A stretch of 5,918 bases of DNA from Burkholderiaceae bacterium (GTDB lineage: Bacteria > Pseudomonadota > Gammaproteobacteria > Burkholderiales > Burkholderiaceae), in the NCBI GenBank assembly GCA_023253905.1, contig JALREG010000204.1:1-5918 (forward strand). Direction: 5' to 3'. Shown one piece after another: positions 1-5,294 of the stretch. Every line of letters starts with the position of its first letter. The first letter of the stretch is position 1. A model generated the notes under the pieces. It had not been told where the DNA came from. It did no database searches and was given only the letters and a program-made list of their open reading frames with translations. The position numbers and the translations under genes were made by a program.

Positions 1-74
1 TCCTTTCGCAAAGGGCTGCGCGTGGATTAGCGGCGCACCGCGCAAGGGTCAACAAACACGCGGCCGGAAACGCC
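1..74. other. left flank, no gene seen
   Basis: No coding region or RNA gene is supported here. The stretch contains a small perfect hairpin at 2-14 (CCTTT, loop CGC, AAAGG), which could be the tail of a terminator for a gene lying left of the window. It is otherwise GC-rich spacer. The hairpin is seen; its role is only a guess. Confidence 0.4.
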
Positions 75-102
75 GAAGGGCGCAGGTTTCCCCGCGCCCT
101 TC
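75..102 (-). terminator. hairpin downstream of tRNA-Leu
   Basis: A perfect 9-bp inverted repeat (75-83 GAAGGGCGC against 94-102 GCGCCCTTC) with a 10-nt loop lies 13 nt beyond the encoded CCA end of the tRNA. Read in the direction of tRNA transcription it is followed by only moderately U-rich sequence (GGCGTTTCC, then TGTTTGTT further on), so it lacks a classical U tract. Position and stem strength suggest it ends the tRNA transcript or protects its 3' end before processing. Confidence 0.5.
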
Positions 103-115
103 CGTCAGATCGACA

Positions 116-200
116 TGGTGCCCAGAAGAGGACTCGAACCTCCACGCCTTGCGGCGCTGGTACCTGAAACCAGTGCGTCTACCAATTCCGCCATCTGGGC
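116..200 (-). tRNA. tRNA-Leu, anticodon CAG
   Basis: An 85-nt class II tRNA that decodes CUG leucine codons. The acceptor stem GCCCAGA/TCTGGGC pairs over all 7 bp, and the discriminator A and CCA are encoded in the DNA. The D-arm region has the usual GGCGGAATTGGTAGACGC. The anticodon stem CTGGT/ACCAG closes the loop TTCAGGT, which places anticodon CAG at 164-166 on the complement. The long variable arm typical of tRNA-Leu is CGCC-GCAA-GGCG, a 4-bp stem with a GNRA-type tetraloop. The T arm is GGAGG-TTCGAGT-CCTCT, with one G-T wobble. All arms fold without mismatches, so it looks functional. It is a single tRNA gene, divergent from rnr, with its own promoter and a downstream hairpin. Confidence 0.97.
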
Positions 201-209
201 TTCGACAGC

Positions 210-238
210 CTTACGGCAATCGAGGCGCGAATTCTAAT
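210..238 (+). promoter_or_regulatory. candidate promoter of rnr-rlmB
   Basis: The best plus-strand candidate is -10 TCTAAT (233-238, 5 of 6 matches) with a weak -35 CTTACG (210-215, 3 of 6) at a 17-nt spacing. The start would be near 245, leaving a leader of about 60 nt before the GTG of rnr. The -10 uses the same bases as the tRNA -10 on the other strand (ATTCTAAT, 231-238). The -35 is poor, so an activator or another promoter is possible. Confidence 0.4.
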
Positions 239-258
239 GAAGATCGATGGATTGTCAA
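231..258 (-). promoter_or_regulatory. sigma70-type promoter of tRNA-Leu
   Basis: On the minus strand there is a perfect -35 TTGACA (253-258), a 16-nt spacer and a -10 TAGAAT (231-236, one mismatch to TATAAT). The predicted start is near 224, giving a leader of about 24 nt before the mature tRNA. The bases just after the -10 read TCGCGCC, a GC-rich discriminator of the kind known from stable-RNA promoters under stringent (ppGpp) control. The control is inferred; the boxes are seen. Confidence 0.8.
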
Positions 259-291
259 ACCTGAGGCGGGTAAAGCTAGGCCCACTCATCC

Positions 292-296
292 GGAGG
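292..296 (+). promoter_or_regulatory. ribosome binding site deciding the rnr GTG start
   Basis: GGAGG lies 9 nt before the GTG at 306. It is a near-ideal Shine-Dalgarno core and supports a non-ATG start. No ATG start option lies in frame near it, and the protein begins with the expected N-terminal helix-turn-helix of RNase R shortly after. Confidence 0.8.
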
Positions 297-305
297 CGCT
301 GACGA

Positions 306-3005
306 GTGACTGAAGCAGATAGGGCTCCGCCCACCCGCGAAACTATTCTTGAGTGCTTGAGGGCGGCCGATATGCCGCTCACACCCTCGGACCTCGCACA
401 GCGCCTGGGCGTGACAACTGCGCAGAGCGGCCCGCTGCTGCGTCGCCTCGCCGCCATGGAGCGTGACGGCCAACTCCTGCCCAACCGAAAAGGAGTGCTG
501 CTGCTTGCTACGCGGCTCGATCTGATCGCTGGGCGGGTCCAGGGACATCGGGATGGTTTCGGCTTTCTTCTGCCGGATGCCGGTGGCCCCGACCTGTTTC
601 TGTCGCCTCGCGAAATGCAAAAGGCGATGCACGGAGATCGGGTCTTGGTTCGCCGAGTGGGCTATGACTCGCGAGGCAGGCCCGAAGGCAGCATCGTTGA
701 GGTGACCGAGCGTGCGCATCGCCGACTGGTGGGGCGCTTTGTCAACGAGCGTGGCGTGCACATCGTGATTCCGGAAGATCAGCGAATCAAGCACGACATC
801 ATCGTTGCACCGGCTGACACGGGCGGTGCGCAACACGGCCAGGTCGTCACGATTGAAATCGTGAGCCCGCCTGCCAACGGCGCGCCGCCTATCGGTCGCG
901 TCGTTGAGGTGCTGGGTGAAATCGGCGACCCCGGCATGGAAATCGAAATCGCGGTGCGGAAATTCGATGTTCCGCATCAGTTCCGACCGCCGGCCGTCGA
1001 GCAGGCCTCTCGGTTTGCCCCGCGCGTGCGCCCCGCCGACATTCGCGGCCGTATTGATCTGCGCGATGTCCCGCTGGTCACGATCGACGGACAGGATGCG
1101 CGCGACTTTGATGACGCCGTCTACTGTGAATCGATCGAGTTTGACGCGCTGGACCTGCCGGTTGTGGGCGGAGCCCTTTCTGACGGTTCAGAGGCACATA
1201 CGCCAGGTGACCGTATCGACACATTGCACGCTGCTAGCGCGGTAGCGGAGGAAACGGGTGCGGCCAGCTCCAGCCCGGTATCGGGTAAGCGCCGTCGCGG
1301 GGCTATCCCGAAGAGAATGGAATCCGGATTCCGCCTGCTGGTTGCGATTGCTGATGTATCCCACTACGTGCGCCCAGGGGATGCGCTGGATACCGATGCG
1401 CTTGAGCGCAGCACTTCGGTTTATTTCCCGCGTCGTGTGATTCCAATGTTGCCCGAGGCCTTGTCGAATGGGCTCTGTTCACTGAATCCCCACGTGGACC
1501 GGCTGGTACTGGTGGTCGATCTGGTGGTCGATCTGCAGGGACGTATCCGCGCCTACCAGTTTTATGAGGCGGTGATGCATTCAGCCGCCCGCCTCACGTA
1601 TGACGAAGTCTGGACGCTGCTTTCAGGCGCAGCGGGGCCACGCACAAGTATGGCTGCGAATCGCGCAGCGCTCCTGCCCCACCTGCAGCAGCTGCACGAG
1701 CTCTACCGGGTGTTTGCGGGTGCGCGCTCGCGGCGAGGCGCGCTCGAACTCGACACCGTCGAGACCAAAATCGTCTGCGATCCGCTTGGGCGGATCGAAC
1801 GTATCGTGCCGTCGGTACGTAATGATGCGCACCGGCTGATCGAAGAGTGCATGCTTGCGGCCAATGTGTGTGCGGCCGATTTTCTTCAGCGCCGTGAGCA
1901 TCCGGGGCTCTACCGCGTGCACGAGGGGCCCACCCCCGAAAAGCTTGTGCGGTTACGTGAATTCCTGCGTAGCGTCGGGCTTTCGCTGGGCGGTGGGGAT
2001 CAGCCCGCTCCGCAGGATTACGCCACACTGGCTGCGGCTGTTCGCCTTCGCCCGGATCACGCCTTGCTTCAGTCGATGCTTCTGAGATCGATGCAGCGGG
2101 CGATTTATTCGCCTGATAACAGCGGTCACTTTGGTCTTGCCTATCCCGCTTACACGCACTTCACGTCGCCTATTCGCCGCTATCCAGATCTGCTTACCCA
2201 CCGGGTCATCAAAGCGATGCTTCGAGACGCACGCTATCAGCCCCGTGTCGATGAATCGGCTGAGCCCGGACTGCTGCTTCAACCGCTTGCTGAACCCCGC
2301 TCGGCTGACGGGAGCGGTCCGCGCAGCCGGCGTCGAGCGTCAGAGAGTCAGCAGGCGGAAGCGCTTGAAACCTGGCATACCCTTGGTGCGGTGTGCTCGG
2401 CCAACGAGCGTCGCGCGGATGAGGCGTCGCGCGATGTCGAGGCCTGGCTCAAGTGTCAGTTCATGCGCGAACGCGTTGGCGAACAGTTCCCTGGCCGTAT
2501 CACTGGTGTTGCCCCGTTCGGACTGTTCGTAACGCTCGATGATCTGTTTGTTGAAGGGCTGGTCCACGTGTCCGAGCTCGGGGGCGAATACTTTCAGTTC
2601 AACGAGGCTGCACACGAACTTCGGGGCGAGCGCACCGGGCGCCGTTTTCGGCTCACCGACGAACTGGCGGTGCAGGTGTCGCGGGTTGATCTCGAAGCAC
2701 GGCGAATTGAATTTCGAATGGTGCAGCGCGCCTCGGATTGGGTGAAGGGCGTGCCACGGCTACGGCCGGGTGGCGTGGGGGCGATGGGCGACGCGAGTCC
2801 TGATGTCATACCGGCGATGGCCGAAGCCGGCACGCCCGACCAACCATCGGCTGTCGAGCCAGGGACAAAACGCGTGCGCAAAGCCGCGCCCGCCAAAACC
2901 GAGGCTGTCGAGCGCGCGAGGGGCGAGCGGCTGTCGGCCCGTCGTAAACGTTCAGGCCCCCCCCGGCGCAAGGGCCCGGCGAGTCGTCGCAGCAAGCGAA
3001 GGTAA
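306..3005 (+). CDS. rnr: ribonuclease R (RNB family 3'-5' exoribonuclease)
   Basis: An 899-residue RNase R, the processive 3'-5' hydrolytic exonuclease that degrades structured RNA, rRNA and mRNA fragments and helps tmRNA quality control in the cytoplasm. Visible domains: an N-terminal winged helix (about 11-63), two cold-shock OB domains (about 75-220), the RNB catalytic domain (about 250-640), an S1 domain (about 725-806, with GLFVTLDDLFVEGLVHVSEL) and a basic Lys/Arg/Pro/Ala-rich tail (807-899). The metal-binding aspartates of TIDGQDARDFDDAVY are D261, D267, D269 and D270, matching E. coli D272, D278, D280 and D281. Y373 in SVYFP and the TSPIRRYPDL motif (620-629) are intact. It is longer than the 813-residue E. 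coli protein, mostly from an insertion of about 60 residues (276-341) just after DDAVYCE and a smaller one (about 645-686) before the ANERRADEA segment. The GTG start is supported by GGAGG. It forms an operon with rlmB, 6 nt downstream. Identification is firm; the role of the insertions is unknown. Confidence 0.97.
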   Translation: MTEADRAPPTRETILECLRAADMPLTPSDLAQRLGVTTAQSGPLLRRLAAMERDGQLLPNRKGVLLLATRLDLIAGRVQGHRDGFGFLLPDAGGPDLFLSPREMQKAMHGDRVLVRRVGYDSRGRPEGSIVEVTERAHRRLVGRFVNERGVHIVIPEDQRIKHDIIVAPADTGGAQHGQVVTIEIVSPPANGAPPIGRVVEVLGEIGDPGMEIEIAVRKFDVPHQFRPPAVEQASRFAPRVRPADIRGRIDLRDVPLVTIDGQDARDFDDAVYCESIEFDALDLPVVGGALSDGSEAHTPGDRIDTLHAASAVAEETGAASSSPVSGKRRRGAIPKRMESGFRLLVAIADVSHYVRPGDALDTDALERSTSVYFPRRVIPMLPEALSNGLCSLNPHVDRLVLVVDLVVDLQGRIRAYQFYEAVMHSAARLTYDEVWTLLSGAAGPRTSMAANRAALLPHLQQLHELYRVFAGARSRRGALELDTVETKIVCDPLGRIERIVPSVRNDAHRLIEECMLAANVCAADFLQRREHPGLYRVHEGPTPEKLVRLREFLRSVGLSLGGGDQPAPQDYATLAAAVRLRPDHALLQSMLLRSMQRAIYSPDNSGHFGLAYPAYTHFTSPIRRYPDLLTHRVIKAMLRDARYQPRVDESAEPGLLLQPLAEPRSADGSGPRSRRRASESQQAEALETWHTLGAVCSANERRADEASRDVEAWLKCQFMRERVGEQFPGRITGVAPFGLFVTLDDLFVEGLVHVSELGGEYFQFNEAAHELRGERTGRRFRLTDELAVQVSRVDLEARRIEFRMVQRASDWVKGVPRLRPGGVGAMGDASPDVIPAMAEAGTPDQPSAVEPGTKRVRKAAPAKTEAVERARGERLSARRKRSGPPRRKGPASRRSKRR
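1509..1532 (+). repeat. 12-bp tandem duplication inside rnr
   Basis: CTGGTGGTCGAT occurs twice in direct succession and encodes LVVDLVVD. The aligned E. coli RNase R segment has the same length, so the repeat does not add residues. It is an in-frame unit and could expand or contract without breaking the gene. Confidence 0.7.
2957..2964 (+). repeat. C8 homopolymer in the rnr tail
   Basis: Eight consecutive C residues encode part of Gly-Pro-Pro-Arg at about residues 884-887, in the basic C-terminal tail. The tract lies after all catalytic and S1 domains. It is the longest single-base run I noticed in the window and is a potential site of replication slippage or sequencing error. Confidence 0.85.
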
Positions 3006-3011
3006 GGAACC

Positions 3012-3773
3012 ATGAGAATTTTCGGATTCCATGCGGTGCTGGCTCGTCTGAAGCGCGATCCTGGTGGCATCACTGAGCTCTATGTTGATACGGGTCGAAA
3101 CGACCCCAGAATGCGCGAACTGGAGCGGCTCGCTCAGACCGCAGGCGTGAGTCTTCACGGTGTCGATGGTCAGCGGATCGAGCGCATGTGCCCCGGTAAA
3201 CGTCATCAGGGCGTGGTGGCTTTGTCCGAAGTGAGCGTACCCAGCGTCACGCTTGATCAATTACTCGCAGGACTGGATACCAGCCCGCAGGCGCCAATCA
3301 CGCTGTTGCTGCTCGACGGGGTGACCGATCCGCGCAACCTGGGCGCGTGTTTAAGGGTTGCGGACGGGGCTGGCGTCTATGCGGTGATCGCACCCAAGGA
3401 CCATGCCTGTGCGCTCACCGAAGCGGCGATTCAGACCGCGAGCGGGGCCGCGGAGAGCGTGCCTTATCTCATGGTGACCAATCTTGCGCGCACCATCGAT
3501 ACGCTTCAGGAACACGGTTTCCAGGTGATCGGAGCAGCCGACGAGAGCGCGGACGATCTCTATGCCGCCGAACTGGGGGGCCGTATCGCCTGGGTGCTGG
3601 GGGCGGAAGGTAAAGGGCTCAGGCGCTTGACGAGAGAGCGCTGTGACCTTCTGGTGCGCATCCCGATGCATGGGCAGGTCGAGAGCCTGAACGTGTCGGT
3701 GGCGGCCGGGGTGATCCTGTATGAAACGCTCAGACAGAGACAGATGCTGAACCGCGTTCAGCAAGCGGGCTGA
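3012..3773 (+). CDS. rlmB: 23S rRNA (guanosine-2'-O-)-methyltransferase RlmB
   Basis: A 253-residue SPOUT/TrmH-family enzyme that transfers a methyl group from S-adenosylmethionine to the 2'-O of G2251 in the 23S rRNA P loop (E. coli numbering). The N-terminal substrate-binding part (about 1-75, beginning MRIFGFHAVLARL and containing KRHQGVVAL) precedes the knotted catalytic domain. The three SPOUT motifs are intact: DGVTDPRNLGACLR with N109 and R115, GAEGKGLRRLTRE from 197, and IPMHGQVESLNVSVAAG with S225, N227 and S229. The NLARTI segment also matches E. coli RlmB, which is 243 residues long, so this is full length. It starts 6 nt after the rnr stop with AAGGA overlapping that stop codon; the spacing to ATG is short (about 3 nt), which suggests translational coupling to rnr. 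The order rnr-rlmB is conserved in many proteobacteria. The last 16 nt overlap the converging nuclease gene. Confidence 0.96.
   Translation: MRIFGFHAVLARLKRDPGGITELYVDTGRNDPRMRELERLAQTAGVSLHGVDGQRIERMCPGKRHQGVVALSEVSVPSVTLDQLLAGLDTSPQAPITLLLLDGVTDPRNLGACLRVADGAGVYAVIAPKDHACALTEAAIQTASGAAESVPYLMVTNLARTIDTLQEHGFQVIGAADESADDLYAAELGGRIAWVLGAEGKGLRRLTRERCDLLVRIPMHGQVESLNVSVAAGVILYETLRQRQMLNRVQQAG
3745..3763. terminator. hairpin in the rlmB/nuclease convergent overlap
   Basis: A perfect 8-bp inverted repeat, TGCTGAAC (3745-3752) and GTTCAGCA (3756-3763), with a 3-nt loop lies inside the last rlmB codons and contains the nuclease stop codon (3758-3760). On the minus strand it is followed by TCTGTCTCTGTCTG, a moderately U-rich tail. 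On the plus strand no U tract follows. It could act as a weak terminator for the nuclease gene and a 3'-end stabiliser for the rlmB message. The symmetry is seen; the function is inferred. Confidence 0.4.
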
Positions 3774-4354
3774 CTGACCCACGCATAAACGGACGGCATA
3801 AGCGCCGCGCCCTGGCGGCGGCGCTGCTGCTCGCGAAAGCGCCACGGTGGCATGGGCTCGAGCTGCTCCCATAAGCCCGACCTCGTGTCCCGCGCCTGCT
3901 GCTCTGCGCGTGCGTACTCACGGCGGTCGCGGGGTGCCTGCTCCGTTTCATAGCGCTTGTAGTGCCAGGCCATGCCTGCGCGCACCTGCTCCAGACCCAC
4001 GTCGGTGTCGCCAGCCAGCACGCGGGCGACGGTGCGCCCGTAGGGGTCGCGCTTGATCGGAACGATGGTGAGCGATTTGCCCTCTACGAGTGCGAGTAGC
4101 GACCGGCGCGCCACATCGCCGTAGGGCTGATTCTTTTCCGGAGCATCAATGGCCGACAGTCGAATCGGGACCCGTCTGCCATCTTCGGTACGCACGACGA
4201 ATGAGTCGCCATCAGACAGATGCTGAATCCTTGCCTGAAAGGGTGCCTCGCGCTCGGTGCGGTTTGGCGCCTCGATGTAGGGCGGGGTACCCGACCACTG
4301 CGCGAGCGCAGCAACCGGGGCGATCAACGCAAGGAGCGCAGCGATCAGGTTCAT
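3758..4354 (-). CDS. secreted thermonuclease-like protein (SNase domain)
   Basis: A 198-residue protein of the staphylococcal nuclease family, Ca2+-dependent enzymes that cleave DNA or RNA phosphodiester bonds. Residues 1-18 form a hydrophobic export signal ending in ALA before Q19, a likely signal-peptidase I site; the n-region has no Lys or Arg, which is unusual. The SNase OB fold spans about 39-165. The catalytic set known from S. aureus nuclease (D21, R35, D40, E43, R87) matches D50 in SDGDSF, R65, D70 and E73 in IRLSAIDAPE, and R107 in DPYGRTVA, so an active enzyme is expected. The C-terminus adds an Arg/Gln-rich stretch (FREQQRRRQG) and ends in Cys. The ATG at 4354 is the only ATG, GTG or TTG after the upstream in-frame stop. 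It has no Shine-Dalgarno sequence but has TATAAT just before it. It converges on rlmB and is divergent from the CBS gene. Role may be nucleic-acid scavenging in periplasm or medium; this is inferred. Confidence 0.92.
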   Translation of the reverse strand: MNLIAALLALIAPVAALAQWSGTPPYIEAPNRTEREAPFQARIQHLSDGDSFVVRTEDGRRVPIRLSAIDAPEKNQPYGDVARRSLLALVEGKSLTIVPIKRDPYGRTVARVLAGDTDVGLEQVRAGMAWHYKRYETEQAPRDRREYARAEQQARDTRSGLWEQLEPMPPWRFREQQRRRQGAALMPSVYAWVSQPAC

Positions 4355-4361
4355 ACGACCG

Positions 4362-4390
4362 ATTATAGGTCGCTCAGCCGCCGCGATCAG
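4362..4390 (-). promoter_or_regulatory. candidate leaderless promoter of the nuclease gene
   Basis: On the minus strand a perfect TATAAT (4362-4367) sits with a weak -35 CTGATC (4385-4390, 3 of 6) at 17 nt. Counting 7 nt from the end of the -10 puts the start at 4354-4355, on the A of the ATG or one base before it. The -10 is enclosed by a 5-bp inverted repeat, CGACC (4356-4360) and GGTCG (4368-4372), which might be an operator or chance. Confidence 0.5.
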
Positions 4391-4487
4391 CAGGCTTGTG
4401 CGGGCGCAAGATGCGCCCTCCGCGAGCGCGGGACACTGCCTGCTCGATCAGGTGGGCGAGCACACGGGGTGATCGCACCGGATTGTC

Positions 4488-4492
4488 AGGAG
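4488..4492 (+). promoter_or_regulatory. ribosome binding site deciding the CBS protein start
   Basis: AGGAG lies 5 nt before the ATG at 4498. An in-frame ATG at 4396 would add 34 residues, but it has no comparable site and its translation (rich in Arg, Cys and Thr) does not resemble a CBS protein N-terminus. The start at 4498 puts the first CBS motif (VGTIMSREPVT) at the very beginning, as is usual for small CBS proteins. Confidence 0.8.
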
Positions 4493-4497
4493 CGGAA

Positions 4498-4950
4498 ATG
4501 AGCAATGTCGGAACGATCATGTCGCGCGAACCTGTCACCTGCACTGAGGATCTTCTCCTGCAGCAGGTGGCTGCGCTGATGCGATCCAGGCATGTGGGAT
4601 CAGTGGTGGTGGTATCGGGAGAGGGCCTGACCCGTCGCCCGATTGGAGTGGTCACCGATCGGGATATCGTGGTGGAGGTGGTGGCCACTGGGCTCGATGC
4701 CGCGGCGATCACCGCGGGTGACATCGTTGTGCGACCAGCAGTCACCGCACATGACAGTGATTCGCTGGGTGAGGCGATTCAGAAGATGCGAAGCCGTGGG
4801 GTCAGGCGCCTGCCGGTGGTTGATATTCGCGGTGAACTGGTGGGCGTTCTGAGTAGCGATGATCTGTCGCAGGCGCTCTCCCATGAACTCGCCATGTTGG
4901 TCCGGGTGGCCGAGCATCAGCCCTCTCAGGAGGCGCGTGTGCGGCCCTGA
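4498..4950 (+). CDS. two-CBS-domain protein
   Basis: A 150-residue soluble protein made almost entirely of a tandem CBS pair (Bateman module). CBS1 spans about 3-62 (VGTIMSREPVT to VVTDRDIVVE) and CBS2 about 72-127 (AGDIVVRPAVT to GVLSSDDLSQAL). The phosphate-contacting T/S-x-x-D pattern is present in both: T53 to D56 in TDRD, and S119 to D122 in SSDD. Stand-alone proteins of this type bind adenosine nucleotides such as AMP or ATP and sense energy state, usually controlling a partner. No catalytic domain is attached, so the partner is unknown. It is transcribed divergently from the nuclease gene across 143 nt in which I see no convincing plus-strand promoter. Its last 25 nt overlap the end of the opposing YqjK-like gene. 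Family assignment is firm; ligand and target are not known. Confidence 0.93.
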   Translation: MSNVGTIMSREPVTCTEDLLLQQVAALMRSRHVGSVVVVSGEGLTRRPIGVVTDRDIVVEVVATGLDAAAITAGDIVVRPAVTAHDSDSLGEAIQKMRSRGVRRLPVVDIRGELVGVLSSDDLSQALSHELAMLVRVAEHQPSQEARVRP

Positions 4951-5000
4951 CGGGTTGCTTCAGCGCGTGAAGGCTGGGCGCTGAGCGCCGTTGAGAGGGC
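4920..5000. repeat. inverted repeat around the CBS/YqjK-like convergent ends
   Basis: GCCCTCTCA (4920-4928) and TGAGAGGGC (4992-5000) form a perfect 9-bp inverted repeat with 63 nt between the arms. Inside lies a second pairing, CAGCGC (4961-4966) with GCGCTG (4978-4983), and an alternative GGCGC-TGA-GCGCC (4977-4989). Both stop codons of the convergent pair lie within the repeat. No U tract follows on either strand, so this is not a classical intrinsic terminator; it may form a structured 3' end. Confidence 0.4.
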
Positions 5001-5294
5001 CCTGGCGAGTCGCAATGCGCGCCAGGCGAGCCAGCCCGTTGAAACGGCGGCTTGCGTGATCACCCGCGCGCGCCGATAGGTAACGAGCACCAGCGCAGCC
5101 GTGAGGACGACGCTGATGCCGAACACCGGAAAGGGTTTGGGTGGGCGTTGCTCGATGCGCGATGGAATGAGCGATTGGAAGCCAGCCGCGAAGCCTTCCC
5201 GCTGGCGGGAAATTCGTTGCCGGATTGCTGCGACACGCGCCCGCGGTGAGTCAAGCCAGGCCAATACGAGCGGGTTTACGTCAGGGGTGCTCAT
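4926..5294 (-). CDS. YqjK-like small membrane protein
   Basis: A 122-residue protein with one predicted membrane span (about 55-73, FPVFGISVVLTAALVLVTY), a basic N-terminal half with RQRISRQREGF (25-35), and a C-terminal amphipathic part GWLAWRALRLARAL (87-100). This order, a Gln/Arg-rich segment, a span, then a Trp- and Arg-rich segment, matches the outline of E. coli YqjK, and the gene is third in a yqjD-yqjE-yqjK-like order. Function is unknown. The start chosen is the ATG at 5294, which overlaps the end of the YqjE-like gene by 14 nt (ATGAGCACCCCTGA); with no Shine-Dalgarno visible, translation probably depends on coupling. The open frame extends upstream to 5459, but that part reads as the opposite frame of the YqjE-like gene and is not credible. 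The gene end overlaps the converging CBS gene by 25 nt. Confidence 0.75.
   Translation of the reverse strand: MSTPDVNPLVLAWLDSPRARVAAIRQRISRQREGFAAGFQSLIPSRIEQRPPKPFPVFGISVVLTAALVLVTYRRARVITQAAVSTGWLAWRALRLARALSTALSAQPSRAEATRQGRTRAS

Noticed and set aside
116..200. tRNA-Leu as an integration (att) site for an island
   Set aside because: No integrase gene and no repeat of the tRNA 3' end is seen in the window; the flanking genes are core housekeeping genes.
276..977. 233-residue open frame on the minus strand across the start of rnr
   Set aside because: It lies entirely antisense to conserved RNase R sequence, resembles no family, and would read through the rnr start region. It is a typical shadow in GC-rich DNA.
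3758..4354. Nuclease gene as part of a defence or toxin system
   Set aside because: It has an export signal and no adjacent immunity or antitoxin candidate. The neighbouring CBS gene is divergent and belongs to a general nucleotide-sensing family.
4396..4497. N-terminal extension of the CBS protein from an upstream ATG
   Set aside because: The added residues do not match CBS proteins, while the ATG at 4498 has AGGAG at good spacing.
4374..4745. 123-residue minus-strand open frame across the CBS gene start
   Set aside because: It is Thr/Ser/Arg-rich with no recognisable family and is antisense to a clear CBS domain.
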